DNA of 64,000 nucleotides, taken from assembly GCA_046328525.1 (NCBI GenBank), contig JAXLWK010000012.1, positions 1-64,000 of the forward strand. The letters run 5' to 3'. The DNA comes from JBDHWG01 sp046328525. Its GTDB lineage: Bacteria; Chloroflexota; Anaerolineae; Epilineales; JAHCIE01. Both the position numbers and the translations under genes were made by a program. Shown piece by piece: positions 44,000 through 51,226 of the stretch. Each line of letters starts with the position of its first letter. The first letter of the stretch is position 1. The notes under the pieces are model-generated. The model did no database searches. It saw nothing but the letters and a program-made list of their open reading frames with translations, and was not told the origin of the DNA.

Positions 44000-46501
44000 A
44001 TGCTAGTCCCTTTGTCGTGGCTGAAAGACTACGTTGACATAAACATATCTATTGATGAGCTGGCCTACCGCCTCACCATGTCCGGCCTGGCCGTCGAGAA
44101 GATCGAGCGGCTAGGCGCGGACTGGGAGCGCGACAAGATTTTCGTCGGGCGCGTCGTGCGCATTGACCAGCACCCCAACGCCGACCGCCTGGTGCTGGCG
44201 ACGGTGGACTACGGCGGGGCCGAGCCGCAGACCGTGGTGACCGGCGCGCCGAACCTCAAGGTCGGCGACAGCGGCCAGAAGGTGGCCTTCGCCGTGGTTG
44301 GGGCGCGGGTGATTGACGGCCACAAGGACGACGGCAGCATCCTGGTCATCAAGCCGGCCAAGCTGCGCGGCGTCCCGTCGGCGGGCATGGTGTTGTCGGA
44401 GAAGGAGCTGGGCCTCTCCGACAGCCACGAGGGCATCATCATCCTGCCCGACGACGCGCCGGTCGGCGTCCCCCTGGCCGACTACCTGGGCGACACCGTG
44501 CTCGACATCGAGCTGACGCCGAATCTCACTCGCGCCTCCAATATTGTTGGGACGGCGCGTGAGTGGGCGGCCATCTCCGGCCAGCGCGTGCGCTACCCGA
44601 ACACCGAGATGGTGGCCGAGGGCGGGCCGATCGCGGGCAAGGCGCACATCGTCATCGAAGACCCCGACCTGTGCAGCCGCTACTCGGCGACGATCATCGA
44701 GGGGGTCGAGATTCGGCCTTCCCCCGACTGGATGGGGCGCCGGCTGACCCTGGCCGGCATGCGCCCCATCTCCAACATCGTGGACGTGACGAACTACGTC
44801 ATGCTGGAGATGGGCCAGCCGCTGCACGCCTTCGACTACGACAAGCTCGTCGCTCGGGCCGGCGGCAAGGCGCCGACGATCATCGTCCGCCGCGCCAAGC
44901 CCGGCGAGGAAATGAAGACCCTCGACGGGGTGCAGCGCAAGCTCACGTCCGACATGCTCCTCATCTGCGATACGGCCGGCCCGGTCGCCATCGCCGGTGT
45001 CATGGGCGGCGAAGAGACCGAGGTGTCGGCCCAGACGACGCGCATCCTGCTCGAGGCAGCGAACTTCAACAACCTGAACACGCGCCGCACAGCAGCGGCC
45101 CTCAAGCTGCAAAGCGAGGCGGCAGCGCGCTTCGGGCGCGGCATCCACCCGGCCCTGACCGTGCCGGCGGCGCAGCGGGCGACCGAGCTGATGCGCGCGC
45201 TGGGCGGCGGGAGCACTGCCCAGGGCGTCCTGGACGAGTACCCGGTTCCCGCCGAAACTGTCGTGGCCGAGCTGGCGACGCGGGACGTGCAGCGCATCCT
45301 GGGCATGGACATCCCAGCCGGGCGCGTCGTGGAGATACTGAAGGCGCTGGAGTTCGACGTCGAGATTGCTGACCAGGACGGCGACGACTGGCGCATCCGC
45401 GCCGTCGTCCCGCCGCACCGCCTCGACGTGGCCCACTCCTACGACCTGTTGGAGGAGGTGGCGCGCATCGAGGGCTACGACCGCATCCCGGCGACCCTCA
45501 TGTCGGACGAGCTGCCGCCGCAGCGGCCGAGCGGCGACATTGACAGCGAGGAGCGCGTGCGCGACCTGCTGGCCGGGGCGGGCCTGCAAGAGGTGATGAC
45601 CTACGCCATGACCAGCCCGGAGCGCGAGGCGGCGCTCCACCCCGGCCTCTCGGCCGAGGCGGTCGGCGAGCGGCCCTACCTTGTCGTGGCGAACCCAATC
45701 CGCCCCGACCGCGCCGTCATGCGCCACACGCTGCTGGCGAGTGCGCTGGAGACGCTGGCGAATAACGCCCGCTACCGCGAGCGCATCGCCATCTTCGAGG
45801 TCGCACCGGTCTACCTGCCCTTGCCCGGCGAGGCGCTGCCCCAGGAGCCGCGCCGCCTGGTCATCGCCCTGGCCGGACCGCGCCAGCCCGCCGCCTGGTC
45901 GGGCAGCGCGGCGGAGCCGTTCGACTTCTACGACCTCAAGGGCGTCATTGACATGCTCTTGAGCCGCATGGGGCTGCGTGGGGAGTGGGCGCCGCTGACC
46001 GACCACCCGACGTTCCATCCGGGGCGCGCGGCGCACGTGTCCCTTGTTGGCGGCCCGGCGCTCGGCCCGGCCGGCGAGCTGCACCCGCTGGTGCGCGACG
46101 CCTTCAATGCGCAGTCAGGCGCGGACCTGCCGTCGTCGCCCATCTTGCTCGCCGAGCTCGACCTGGACGCCATCCTTGCGCAGGCGACGATGGACGTCAT
46201 CCACACGCCCATTCTGAACCGGCCACCGGCCAAGATTGACCTGGCCGTCGTCGTGGACGAGGCGGTGCCGCAGGCGCGGGTGCTGGACGCCATCAAGGGC
46301 GCCGGCGGGGAGCTGCTGCGCGAGGTGCAGTTGTTCGACCTGTACCGCGGGCCGCAGATTGGGGCGGGGAAGAAGAGCTTGGCCTACGCCCTGGTGTTCC
46401 AGGCGGCGGACCGCACGCTCACCGACGCCGAAATCGCCGCGCTCACGCAGCGCATCGTGGATCGGCTGAGCCGCGACCTGGGCGCGACGCTGCGGACGTA
46501 G
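44000..46501 (+). CDS. pheT: Phenylalanyl-tRNA synthetase beta subunit
   Basis: 833 residues, within the normal range. Domains in order: tRNA-binding OB fold (about 40-155, VGRVVRIDQHPNADRLVLATV), B3/B4 editing domain (about 215-395, with HAFDYDKLV and AGVMGGEETEVS), B5 (about 410-490), the catalytic-like core (about 495-720), and the C-terminal FDX-ACB anticodon-binding domain (HTPILNRPPAKIDLAVVVDE to the end). It forms the alpha2-beta2 enzyme with PheS. Its start follows a dispersed repeat, with GTGAGGAAC as ribosome site. Confidence 0.97.
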   Translation: MLVPLSWLKDYVDINISIDELAYRLTMSGLAVEKIERLGADWERDKIFVGRVVRIDQHPNADRLVLATVDYGGAEPQTVVTGAPNLKVGDSGQKVAFAVVGARVIDGHKDDGSILVIKPAKLRGVPSAGMVLSEKELGLSDSHEGIIILPDDAPVGVPLADYLGDTVLDIELTPNLTRASNIVGTAREWAAISGQRVRYPNTEMVAEGGPIAGKAHIVIEDPDLCSRYSATIIEGVEIRPSPDWMGRRLTLAGMRPISNIVDVTNYVMLEMGQPLHAFDYDKLVARAGGKAPTIIVRRAKPGEEMKTLDGVQRKLTSDMLLICDTAGPVAIAGVMGGEETEVSAQTTRILLEAANFNNLNTRRTAAALKLQSEAAARFGRGIHPALTVPAAQRATELMRALGGGSTAQGVLDEYPVPAETVVAELATRDVQRILGMDIPAGRVVEILKALEFDVEIADQDGDDWRIRAVVPPHRLDVAHSYDLLEEVARIEGYDRIPATLMSDELPPQRPSGDIDSEERVRDLLAGAGLQEVMTYAMTSPEREAALHPGLSAEAVGERPYLVVANPIRPDRAVMRHTLLASALETLANNARYRERIAIFEVAPVYLPLPGEALPQEPRRLVIALAGPRQPAAWSGSAAEPFDFYDLKGVIDMLLSRMGLRGEWAPLTDHPTFHPGRAAHVSLVGGPALGPAGELHPLVRDAFNAQSGADLPSSPILLAELDLDAILAQATMDVIHTPILNRPPAKIDLAVVVDEAVPQARVLDAIKGAGGELLREVQLFDLYRGPQIGAGKKSLAYALVFQAADRTLTDAEIAALTQRIVDRLSRDLGATLRT

Positions 46502-46526
46502 CAGAGATGGGATTGCCATAGAGGCA

Positions 46527-46573
46527 CAGAGGACACAGAGGGGATGATGTGAATCGTCCTTCTGTGTCCTCTG
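46527..46573. repeat. Inverted repeat after pheT (possible terminator)
   Basis: CAGAGGACACAGA (46527-46539) and TCTGTGTCCTCTG (46561-46573), perfect over 13 bp around a 21-base loop. It resembles a dispersed REP-like sequence and may end the pheT transcript. Confidence 0.55.
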
Positions 46574-46644
46574 ATTCATATGCCATAGGTCATTGCGAGA
46601 CCCCCAAGCCGTGTGACGGCATGCGCCGACACAAGAAACATCGG

Positions 46645-46699
46645 GTGTCACCTCGAGCGAAGCGAGAGGTCTGGACTGCGACTGAATGCGGCCCAGATG
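46645..46699. repeat. Dispersed repeat family A (copy 3, left half)
   Basis: GTGTCACCTCGAG ... GGTCTGGACTGCG ... GGCCCAGATG, interrupted by the IS110 element. The right half continues at 47952. Confidence 0.7.
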
Positions 46700-46715
46700 C
46701 TCGTATAATAGGATA

Positions 46716-46866
46716 GGATGCCCACCGTGGTGGAGAGAGCCATGGGATGCACAGCGGCACGACCGCGCAGCGAAGAACGCTCCCCACCACGGCAGGCAGC
46801 CGAAAGTCTGAACCGTATCGAGTGGCACGACCACGTATCACGAGCACAGACTGTGGGCTGCCTGGG
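46716..46866 (+). ncRNA. Candidate bridge RNA of the IS110 element
   Basis: There are two strong stem-loops. Stem 1: CCGTGGTGG (46725-46733) with CCACCACGG (46784-46792). Its loop has GATGC (46746-46750, identical to the left target half) and AGCGAAG (46769-46775, complement of CTTCGCT, the right target half). Stem 2: CAGGCAGCC (46793-46801) with GGCTGCCTG (46856-46864), and an inner stem AGTCTG/CAGACT. Its loop has ACCGTATC (46812-46819, identical to the right end of the element, 47943-47950) and ACGAG (46840-46844, complement of CTCGT at the left end). Both left guides end in the core C; both right guides end in AG, the complement of the CT core. The exact RNA ends are inferred from the junction promoter. 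Confidence 0.78.
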
Positions 46867-46902
46867 TGCCCATCGCCTTTCGTCCCGTCAGGAGAAGCTG
46901 CC

Positions 46903-47934
46903 ATGACATCGGTATCGGCTCCGTTCCAGCTGTATGTGGGTGTTGATATCGCAGCCAAGACGTTCACCGGGGCCTGGCGCAGGGCTGAGGAGCCAGCCAG
47001 CCGCCCTGTGACCCTCGACCAGGATGCGCCAGGCTATCACGCCTTGGTGAGCAAACTCCAAGCCACAGGCGTGGCGAGCCACCACACGCGCGTGCTGATG
47101 GAGGCGACCGGCGTCTACTGGGTCACCCTCGCCGTCACGTTGCACGCGGCGGGCTACACCGTCTGTGTCATCAATCCGGCGCAAGCGCGAGATTTTGCTC
47201 GCGGCATCGGCCAGCGCTCCAAGACGGATGCGTTGGATGCCCAAGCCCTCGCCGAACTGGCCGTCAAACGCGAGGTGACCGCCTGGACACCGCCGCCGGA
47301 CGCCTATCACCAGTTGCGTCAGCGTTTGGTGCTGCGCGAGGGACTGCGGGAGATGCGTCAGCAGGCCATCAATCAGCGCCATGCGCTGCGCCAATGGCCC
47401 GTCGTCGTCAAGAGCGTCGAAGACCAGCTCACTCAAGTCATCGCCGACCTTGAGGAGCGCCTGCGCACCGTGCAGAACGAGCTGGCGGCGCTGTTGGCAG
47501 ACAGCGAGTGGGCGGCATCGGCCAAGCTGTTGTTGAGCATTCCTGGCATCGGCCCGATCACCGCCGGCTGGCTGCTGGTCTGCACCCTCAACTTCACCCT
47601 CAGCGCTACCCCGGATAGCTTGGTCAACTATGCTGGCCTCGCGCCTCATCGGCGTGAGTCTGGCACAAGCGTGTGGCGGCGTCCCCAGATGGATCACTTA
47701 GGCCATGCCCGTTTACGCACAGCGTTGTACCTGGCGACCTTGAGCGCGGCGCGCTACAATCCTGTCATCCAGCCGTTCTACCATCGCTTGCGGCAAGCTG
47801 GCAAGCCCATGAGGCTCGCTCGTTGTGCTGCAGCCCGTAAGCTCATCCATCTGGCATGGGCCGTCGTCACCAAACAGCAAATGTTCGATCCCAACTATGC
47901 TCCGCAGCGCCAAGATGCGGCCCATGCCGCTTGA
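46903..47934 (+). CDS. IS110-family transposase (DEDD recombinase)
   Basis: 343 residues from the ATG at 46903 (AGGAG about eight bases upstream). The N-terminal RuvC-like domain has the DEDD residues D15 (GVDIA), E67 (LMEATG), D109 and D112 (KTDALDAQ). The C-terminal Transposase_20 domain has the helix-hairpin-helix-like LLSIPGIGPITAGWLL and YAGLAPHRRESGTS, with a candidate catalytic serine S253. All key residues are present, so it looks active. IS110 enzymes recombine DNA under guidance of a bridge RNA encoded in the same element; that RNA lies just upstream here. Confidence 0.95.
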   Translation: MTSVSAPFQLYVGVDIAAKTFTGAWRRAEEPASRPVTLDQDAPGYHALVSKLQATGVASHHTRVLMEATGVYWVTLAVTLHAAGYTVCVINPAQARDFARGIGQRSKTDALDAQALAELAVKREVTAWTPPPDAYHQLRQRLVLREGLREMRQQAINQRHALRQWPVVVKSVEDQLTQVIADLEERLRTVQNELAALLADSEWAASAKLLLSIPGIGPITAGWLLVCTLNFTLSATPDSLVNYAGLAPHRRESGTSVWRRPQMDHLGHARLRTALYLATLSAARYNPVIQPFYHRLRQAGKPMRLARCAAARKLIHLAWAVVTKQQMFDPNYAPQRQDAAHAA

Positions 47935-47936
47935 CA
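47931..47936 (+). promoter_or_regulatory. -35 box at the right end of the IS110 element (junction promoter half)
   Basis: TTGACA lies 13 bases before the core CT. In a circle joining right and left ends, it would sit 17 bases from TATAAT at 46704-46709, the ideal sigma-70 spacing, driving the bridge RNA and transposase. Confidence 0.75.
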
Positions 47937-47951
47937 AACAATACCGTATCT

Positions 47952-47971
47952 TCGCTTTGCTCAGCATGACA
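47952..47971. repeat. Dispersed repeat family A (copy 3, right half)
   Basis: TCGCTTTGCTCAGCATGACA completes the repeat interrupted by the element. Confidence 0.7.
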
Positions 47972-48047
47972 TTTTCATCATTAGTGGTGACCCAAGGGTC
48001 ATATGGACTTCCCTCGCAATGATGGGTCTCATGTTCGCGGGGTCGGT

Positions 48048-48506
48048 CTACCCGCCCTTCTTGCCCCCGCCGAGGCGCTTGAGGGCGTCAGCGCGCTCCT
48101 TCGCCAGGCGCTCTTTCTCGGCGGCGAGCTGGGCGCGCATCTTCTCGGCCTGCGCCCGCAGGCGGCGCTGCTCTTCCAGGAGGTCCTCGTCCACCTTTGC
48201 GGCCGGCTCCTCGACGTGACTCTCCGCGGCGAGGGGGTTGAAGTCGAGGGACTGGGCAGCGCGAGCAGCGGCGAGGTCCGCTTTCAGGGCCGCGGCCAGC
48301 GCGTCGTCCTTCGACGAGCGCTTGACGTGGAGCGCCGACGCCTCGATGTGGCCGGCGCGCTCCAGGGCGGCGCGCTCCTCGTCGGTGACGCGGATGCCCG
48401 CCTCCTCTAGCGCGCCGAGGGGGTCGAGATGGAAGCCGCTCCACAGGTCCGGGCGCTTCGCCAGCAGGCGGTCAATCAGCGCGCCGATGACAACATCATC
48501 CGACAT
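48048..48506 (-). CDS. Hypothetical coiled-coil protein with a leader-like N-terminus
   Basis: 152 residues from the ATG at 48504-48506 (GGGGAGGAG upstream); the longer frame to 48629 adds non-coding-like sequence. The N-terminal part, VIGALIDRLLAKRPDLWSGF then HLDPLGALEEAGIRVTDEERAAL, resembles the DPxxALxxxGIxLTxEE pattern found in nitrile-hydratase-like and LigA-like leader regions. The C-terminus (about 95-148) is a charged coiled coil rich in R, K, E and A, ending in GGGKKGG. No modification enzyme is adjacent, so a peptide-leader role is not supported; the function is unknown. Confidence 0.6.
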   Translation of the reverse strand: MSDDVVIGALIDRLLAKRPDLWSGFHLDPLGALEEAGIRVTDEERAALERAGHIEASALHVKRSSKDDALAAALKADLAAARAAQSLDFNPLAAESHVEEPAAKVDEDLLEEQRRLRAQAEKMRAQLAAEKERLAKERADALKRLGGGKKGG

Positions 48507-48602
48507 GGTCTCCTCCCCAACACGGCAGCGTGTCATAAGAAGCTTTGGCTCGCCCCTGATTCTAGCCGGGACTGCGGTGAGCGACAAGCGGCAGGAACAC
48601 CT

Positions 48603-48703
48603 GGACCGCGAAGGACGCGAAAGGGACACGAAAGCCGCGAAAGGGTATCTTCTGGCGAATCTCTTTTCGTGTGCTTCGTGCGCTTTCGCGGCCTTCGCGG
48701 TCC
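48603..48703. repeat. Long imperfect inverted repeat
   Basis: GGACCGCGAAGG (48603-48614) pairs with CCTTCGCGGTCC (48692-48703), and CGCGAAAG (48616-48623) with CTTTCGCG (48683-48690), with further pairing inside. It looks like a dispersed palindromic element between two minus-strand genes. Confidence 0.65.
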
Positions 48704-48723
48704 AAGCGGTCGTTCGCCATGAA

Positions 48724-49557
48724 TCACGCGCCAGAGTTGGCCCGGTGCTGACGGTCTCGCTCGTAGAGAATGATTGACGTCGCGCACGCGACGTTCAACG
48801 ATGTCGCCGAACCGGAGATAGGGATTCTCAGGATGGTGTTGCACAGCTCCCGGTAGTAGGCGCTCATCCCGGCCCCTTCGTTCCCTGCCACAATGACTGT
48901 CGGCAGGGTCAAGTCGTGGTCATCCACGTCCACCGTCCCGGTTTCATCGGTGCCGACAATCTCAAACGGACCGACGTGGGACCTGACTGCCTCGAACCAC
49001 GGTATCAGGTCGGCCGGCGTAGCCAGGCGGACGACGGGAACGGCAAAGAGCGAGCCTGTCGTCGCGCTGATGGTTTCCGGATCATACACGTCAACGGCGT
49101 GGCCCGTGATGATAACCCCATCCACTCGCAGAGCATCGCACGAGCGGATGATTGCGCCTAGATTGCCGGGGCTAGATGGGCGATCCATCACGACGACGCA
49201 CATGGTTTCGTGAACGGCAATACGGGACAGATCGTCGTCGGGCATGGCTACCAGGGCGATCAGCTCGGACGGCTCGCTCTTGTGGCTGAGCTTCGCCATC
49301 AGCGCGCCCGGCAGCTCGAAATGGCTCCGGGCGGTGGAGCCAGCCAGGATGCCTTCGGCCCACCGCGAGAGGCGTCGCTCCCGTGAGTAGATGAAAGCGT
49401 TGACGGTCCAGTTGTGCGCGAGCGCCTGGTTGATGGGGCGAACGCCTTCGAGGAAGAACTCCCTGTGCCTGTGGCGTTTCTGGCGGTTTCGGCGCAGCGT
49501 CTCCGCGTATTGGAAGTCGTTGTTCTCGGAGTAAACTTGCTTGACATGCGGCTTCAT
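48724..49557 (-). CDS. TrmH/SpoU-family RNA 2'-O-methyltransferase
   Basis: 277 residues. The N-terminal substrate-binding part (about 1-110) includes RHREFFLEGVRPINQAL. The SPOUT knot motifs are complete: motif 1 SSPGNLGAIIRSCDALRVDG, motif 2 TVIVAGNEGAGMS, and motif 3 IPISGSATSLNVACATSIILYE. It would methylate ribose in rRNA or tRNA using SAM; the site cannot be told. It is monocistronic. Confidence 0.9.
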   Translation of the reverse strand: MKPHVKQVYSENNDFQYAETLRRNRQKRHRHREFFLEGVRPINQALAHNWTVNAFIYSRERRLSRWAEGILAGSTARSHFELPGALMAKLSHKSEPSELIALVAMPDDDLSRIAVHETMCVVVMDRPSSPGNLGAIIRSCDALRVDGVIITGHAVDVYDPETISATTGSLFAVPVVRLATPADLIPWFEAVRSHVGPFEIVGTDETGTVDVDDHDLTLPTVIVAGNEGAGMSAYYRELCNTILRIPISGSATSLNVACATSIILYERDRQHRANSGA

Positions 49558-49637
49558 TCGAATTCACCCTATCCCATGCGGAACCCGTGCCTATATTTTA
49601 CGCTGATAAACAGGGCAACCTCAAGCGCGGCGCACTT

Positions 49638-49666
49638 TTGCCCTCGCGGTCCGGATGGGGTAGACT
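49638..49666 (+). promoter_or_regulatory. Promoter of the HAD hydrolase gene
   Basis: TTGCCC at 49638-49643, a 17-base spacer, TAGACT at 49661-49666. It has the same -35 and a similar -10 as the promoter at 23633. Confidence 0.5.
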
Positions 49667-49720
49667 CAGGTCGCAATCCGCGATACTGCGGCAAGACGAC
49701 TATACCAAACGAAGGCAATC

Positions 49721-50449
49721 ATGATTGACACCCTAATTTTTGACCTGGACGATACCCTGCTCATCAACCCGATTGACCGTTTCCTGGCGGCGTACCTCCA
49801 CGCGTTGAGCGCGTATCTGGCCGCCTACGTCCCCGCCGACCGCCTCATCCCCCAGCTCATGCGCTCGACGCAGGAGATGGTGGGGAATCGCGACCCGGGG
49901 CGCACCAACCAGGCGGTGTTCGCCGCCTCGTTCTACCCGGCGCTCGGTCTGTCGGAGATGGAGATGTCGCCCATTCTAGCCCAGTTCTACGACGAGGAGT
50001 TCCCGAAGCTCCAGGTGTACACCGAGCCGGTGGCGGCCGTGCCGCCCTTGCTGACCGACGCGGCGGCGCGGGGCTACGGTCTTGTGGTTGCGACCAACCC
50101 CATCTTCCCCTTGCGCGCCATCCAGCACCGCATCGCCTGGGCGGGCGTGGCCGACGTGCCGTGGCTGTATGTGACGAGCTACGAGACGATGCACTTCGCC
50201 AAGCCGCACCCGGAGTATTACCTTGAGATTCTCGACCGCATAGGGCGGAACGCCGAGCGCTGCCTGATGGTCGGTGACAACCTGGTCAACGACATCGCTC
50301 CGGCGAAGGCGGTCGGGATGCGGACCTTCTGGGTGACGGATGACGCGGCGAAGGGGGCGGGGGAGACGGGGCAGGCGGGGGCCGACTACACGGGAACGCT
50401 GGACGACCTCAAGCAGTTGATAGACAGGGGGAAACTGCGGGACGCCTAG
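49721..50449 (+). CDS. HAD-superfamily hydrolase
   Basis: 242 residues. Motif I is DTLIFDLDDTLL (nucleophile Asp and acid/base Asp), motif II lies in GLVVATNP, motif III has a Lys in HFAKPHPEYY, and motif IV is CLMVGDNLVNDIAPAKAVGMRTFWV. An alpha-helical cap domain follows motif I. It is likely a phosphatase of small metabolites. Its stop overlaps the convergent DUF2281 gene by four bases (CTAG). Confidence 0.9.
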   Translation: MIDTLIFDLDDTLLINPIDRFLAAYLHALSAYLAAYVPADRLIPQLMRSTQEMVGNRDPGRTNQAVFAASFYPALGLSEMEMSPILAQFYDEEFPKLQVYTEPVAAVPPLLTDAAARGYGLVVATNPIFPLRAIQHRIAWAGVADVPWLYVTSYETMHFAKPHPEYYLEILDRIGRNAERCLMVGDNLVNDIAPAKAVGMRTFWVTDDAAKGAGETGQAGADYTGTLDDLKQLIDRGKLRDA

Positions 50450-50676
50450 GTTGAGTTGCCGGCCTCGGTATCTCTCAGCCAGTCGTCCGGAGCCTCTTCA
50501 GCCTCCATGCCCCGCATGGCGAGGGCCAACGAGAGCCGCCCTTCGCTGATTGGGCCTTCGTCTCCAGCCTCGCGTGCCCACTTCTCAGCGAGATACTCTA
50601 CATAGTCCAGAACTTCGGCCTGGAGGGCTATAGGCAGCTTTTCCAGCGTTTCCTGAATCTTGTCGGTGATAGCCAT
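50446..50676 (-). CDS. DUF2281 family protein (antitoxin-like)
   Basis: 76 residues from the ATG at 50674-50676 with GAGGAG eight bases upstream. The N-terminal MAITDKIQETLEKLPIALQA and EVLDYVEYLAEKWAR are typical of DUF2281, a family often encoded beside PIN-domain toxins. Here no toxin gene is adjacent on the same strand: the downstream side is the convergent HAD gene. It may be an orphan antitoxin or an unrelated regulator. Confidence 0.75.
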   Translation of the reverse strand: MAITDKIQETLEKLPIALQAEVLDYVEYLAEKWAREAGDEGPISEGRLSLALAMRGMEAEEAPDDWLRDTEAGNST

Positions 50677-51226
50677 TGTGTGGACTCCTCGCGGGAAACC
50701 GCTCACGGTTGAAAGGCAGGTCGAGCGGTGCTGCCTCCTCAATGTCCTGTCGAAATTGTACGTTGGGTTGCTACGATGTCAAACGAGGTGCGGACCTCGC
50801 ACTGCTGTCAGGTTGCCCATCGTGGATTGACGTGGGGGGCCACTTTCCACCAACAGGCCGAGGAGCAGAGGTTAATTTTCGTAAATATCTCGCGCGCCCC
50901 ACATCATCATCGTGGGACTTGAGCGCCGCTCTTGGTCGCAGTTGCGAGACAACCCCGAATCTCAAGGTTTCACAGGCAGACACGCCAACCGAATGACTGT
51001 ATACTTGTGAAGGTACTTCACAATTCCGGCGCGCGCCTGGACTGAGGGGGCCGACGCGTTTTCCCGGCGTTTCTATCATGTTCACATGTAGCGTGTCCGC
51101 AGGCGCTCGATGCCTGCTCTTTGGCGTTGTCCCGGTAGGTCCCGGCGGGCGGACACGGGACTGCGGCGCCATTGGCCCACATAGGGCAGAGTGGCTCCTA
51201 CGGTCCACAATTGGGGGGAAATCACA
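50677..51226. other. Intergenic region upstream of the subtilase gene
   Basis: This 550-base gap has no supported gene. It contains a perfect palindromic operator-like site next to a -10-like TATACT (51000-51005) and, close to the gene, the ribosome site GGGGGGA. The rest shows nothing recognisable. Confidence 0.6.
51005..51023. promoter_or_regulatory. Palindromic operator-like site
   Basis: TTGTGAAG-GTA-CTTCACAA, a perfect 8-bp inverted repeat with a 3-base centre, immediately follows the -10-like TATACT. Position and symmetry fit a dimeric repressor site; the regulator is unknown. Confidence 0.45.

Larger units (their letters stand above)
46502..46902. other. Intergenic region between pheT and the transposase
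   Basis: This 400-base gap holds a 13-bp inverted repeat (46527-46573), half of a family A repeat (46645-46699), and from 46700 the left end and bridge-RNA region of the IS110 element. No protein gene is supported. Confidence 0.8.
46700..47951 (+). mobile_element. IS110-family insertion element with defined ends
   Basis: The element is bounded by a CT dinucleotide at 46700-46701 and again at 47950-47951. Outside these, the flanks rejoin to ...GGCCCAGATG-CT-TCGCTTTGCTCAGCATGACA, a normal family A repeat. It has no terminal inverted repeats and no target duplication beyond CT, as known for IS110 elements. It is about 1.25 kb: a structured noncoding left part (to 46902), the transposase gene, and a short right end. 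TTGACA (47931-47936) near the right end and TATAAT (46704-46709) near the left end would form one promoter in the excised circle. Confidence 0.87.

Noticed and set aside
44111..46084. 657-codon open frame antisense to pheT
   Set aside because: pheT is certain. The antisense product has no recognisable domain and a composition typical of GC shadows.
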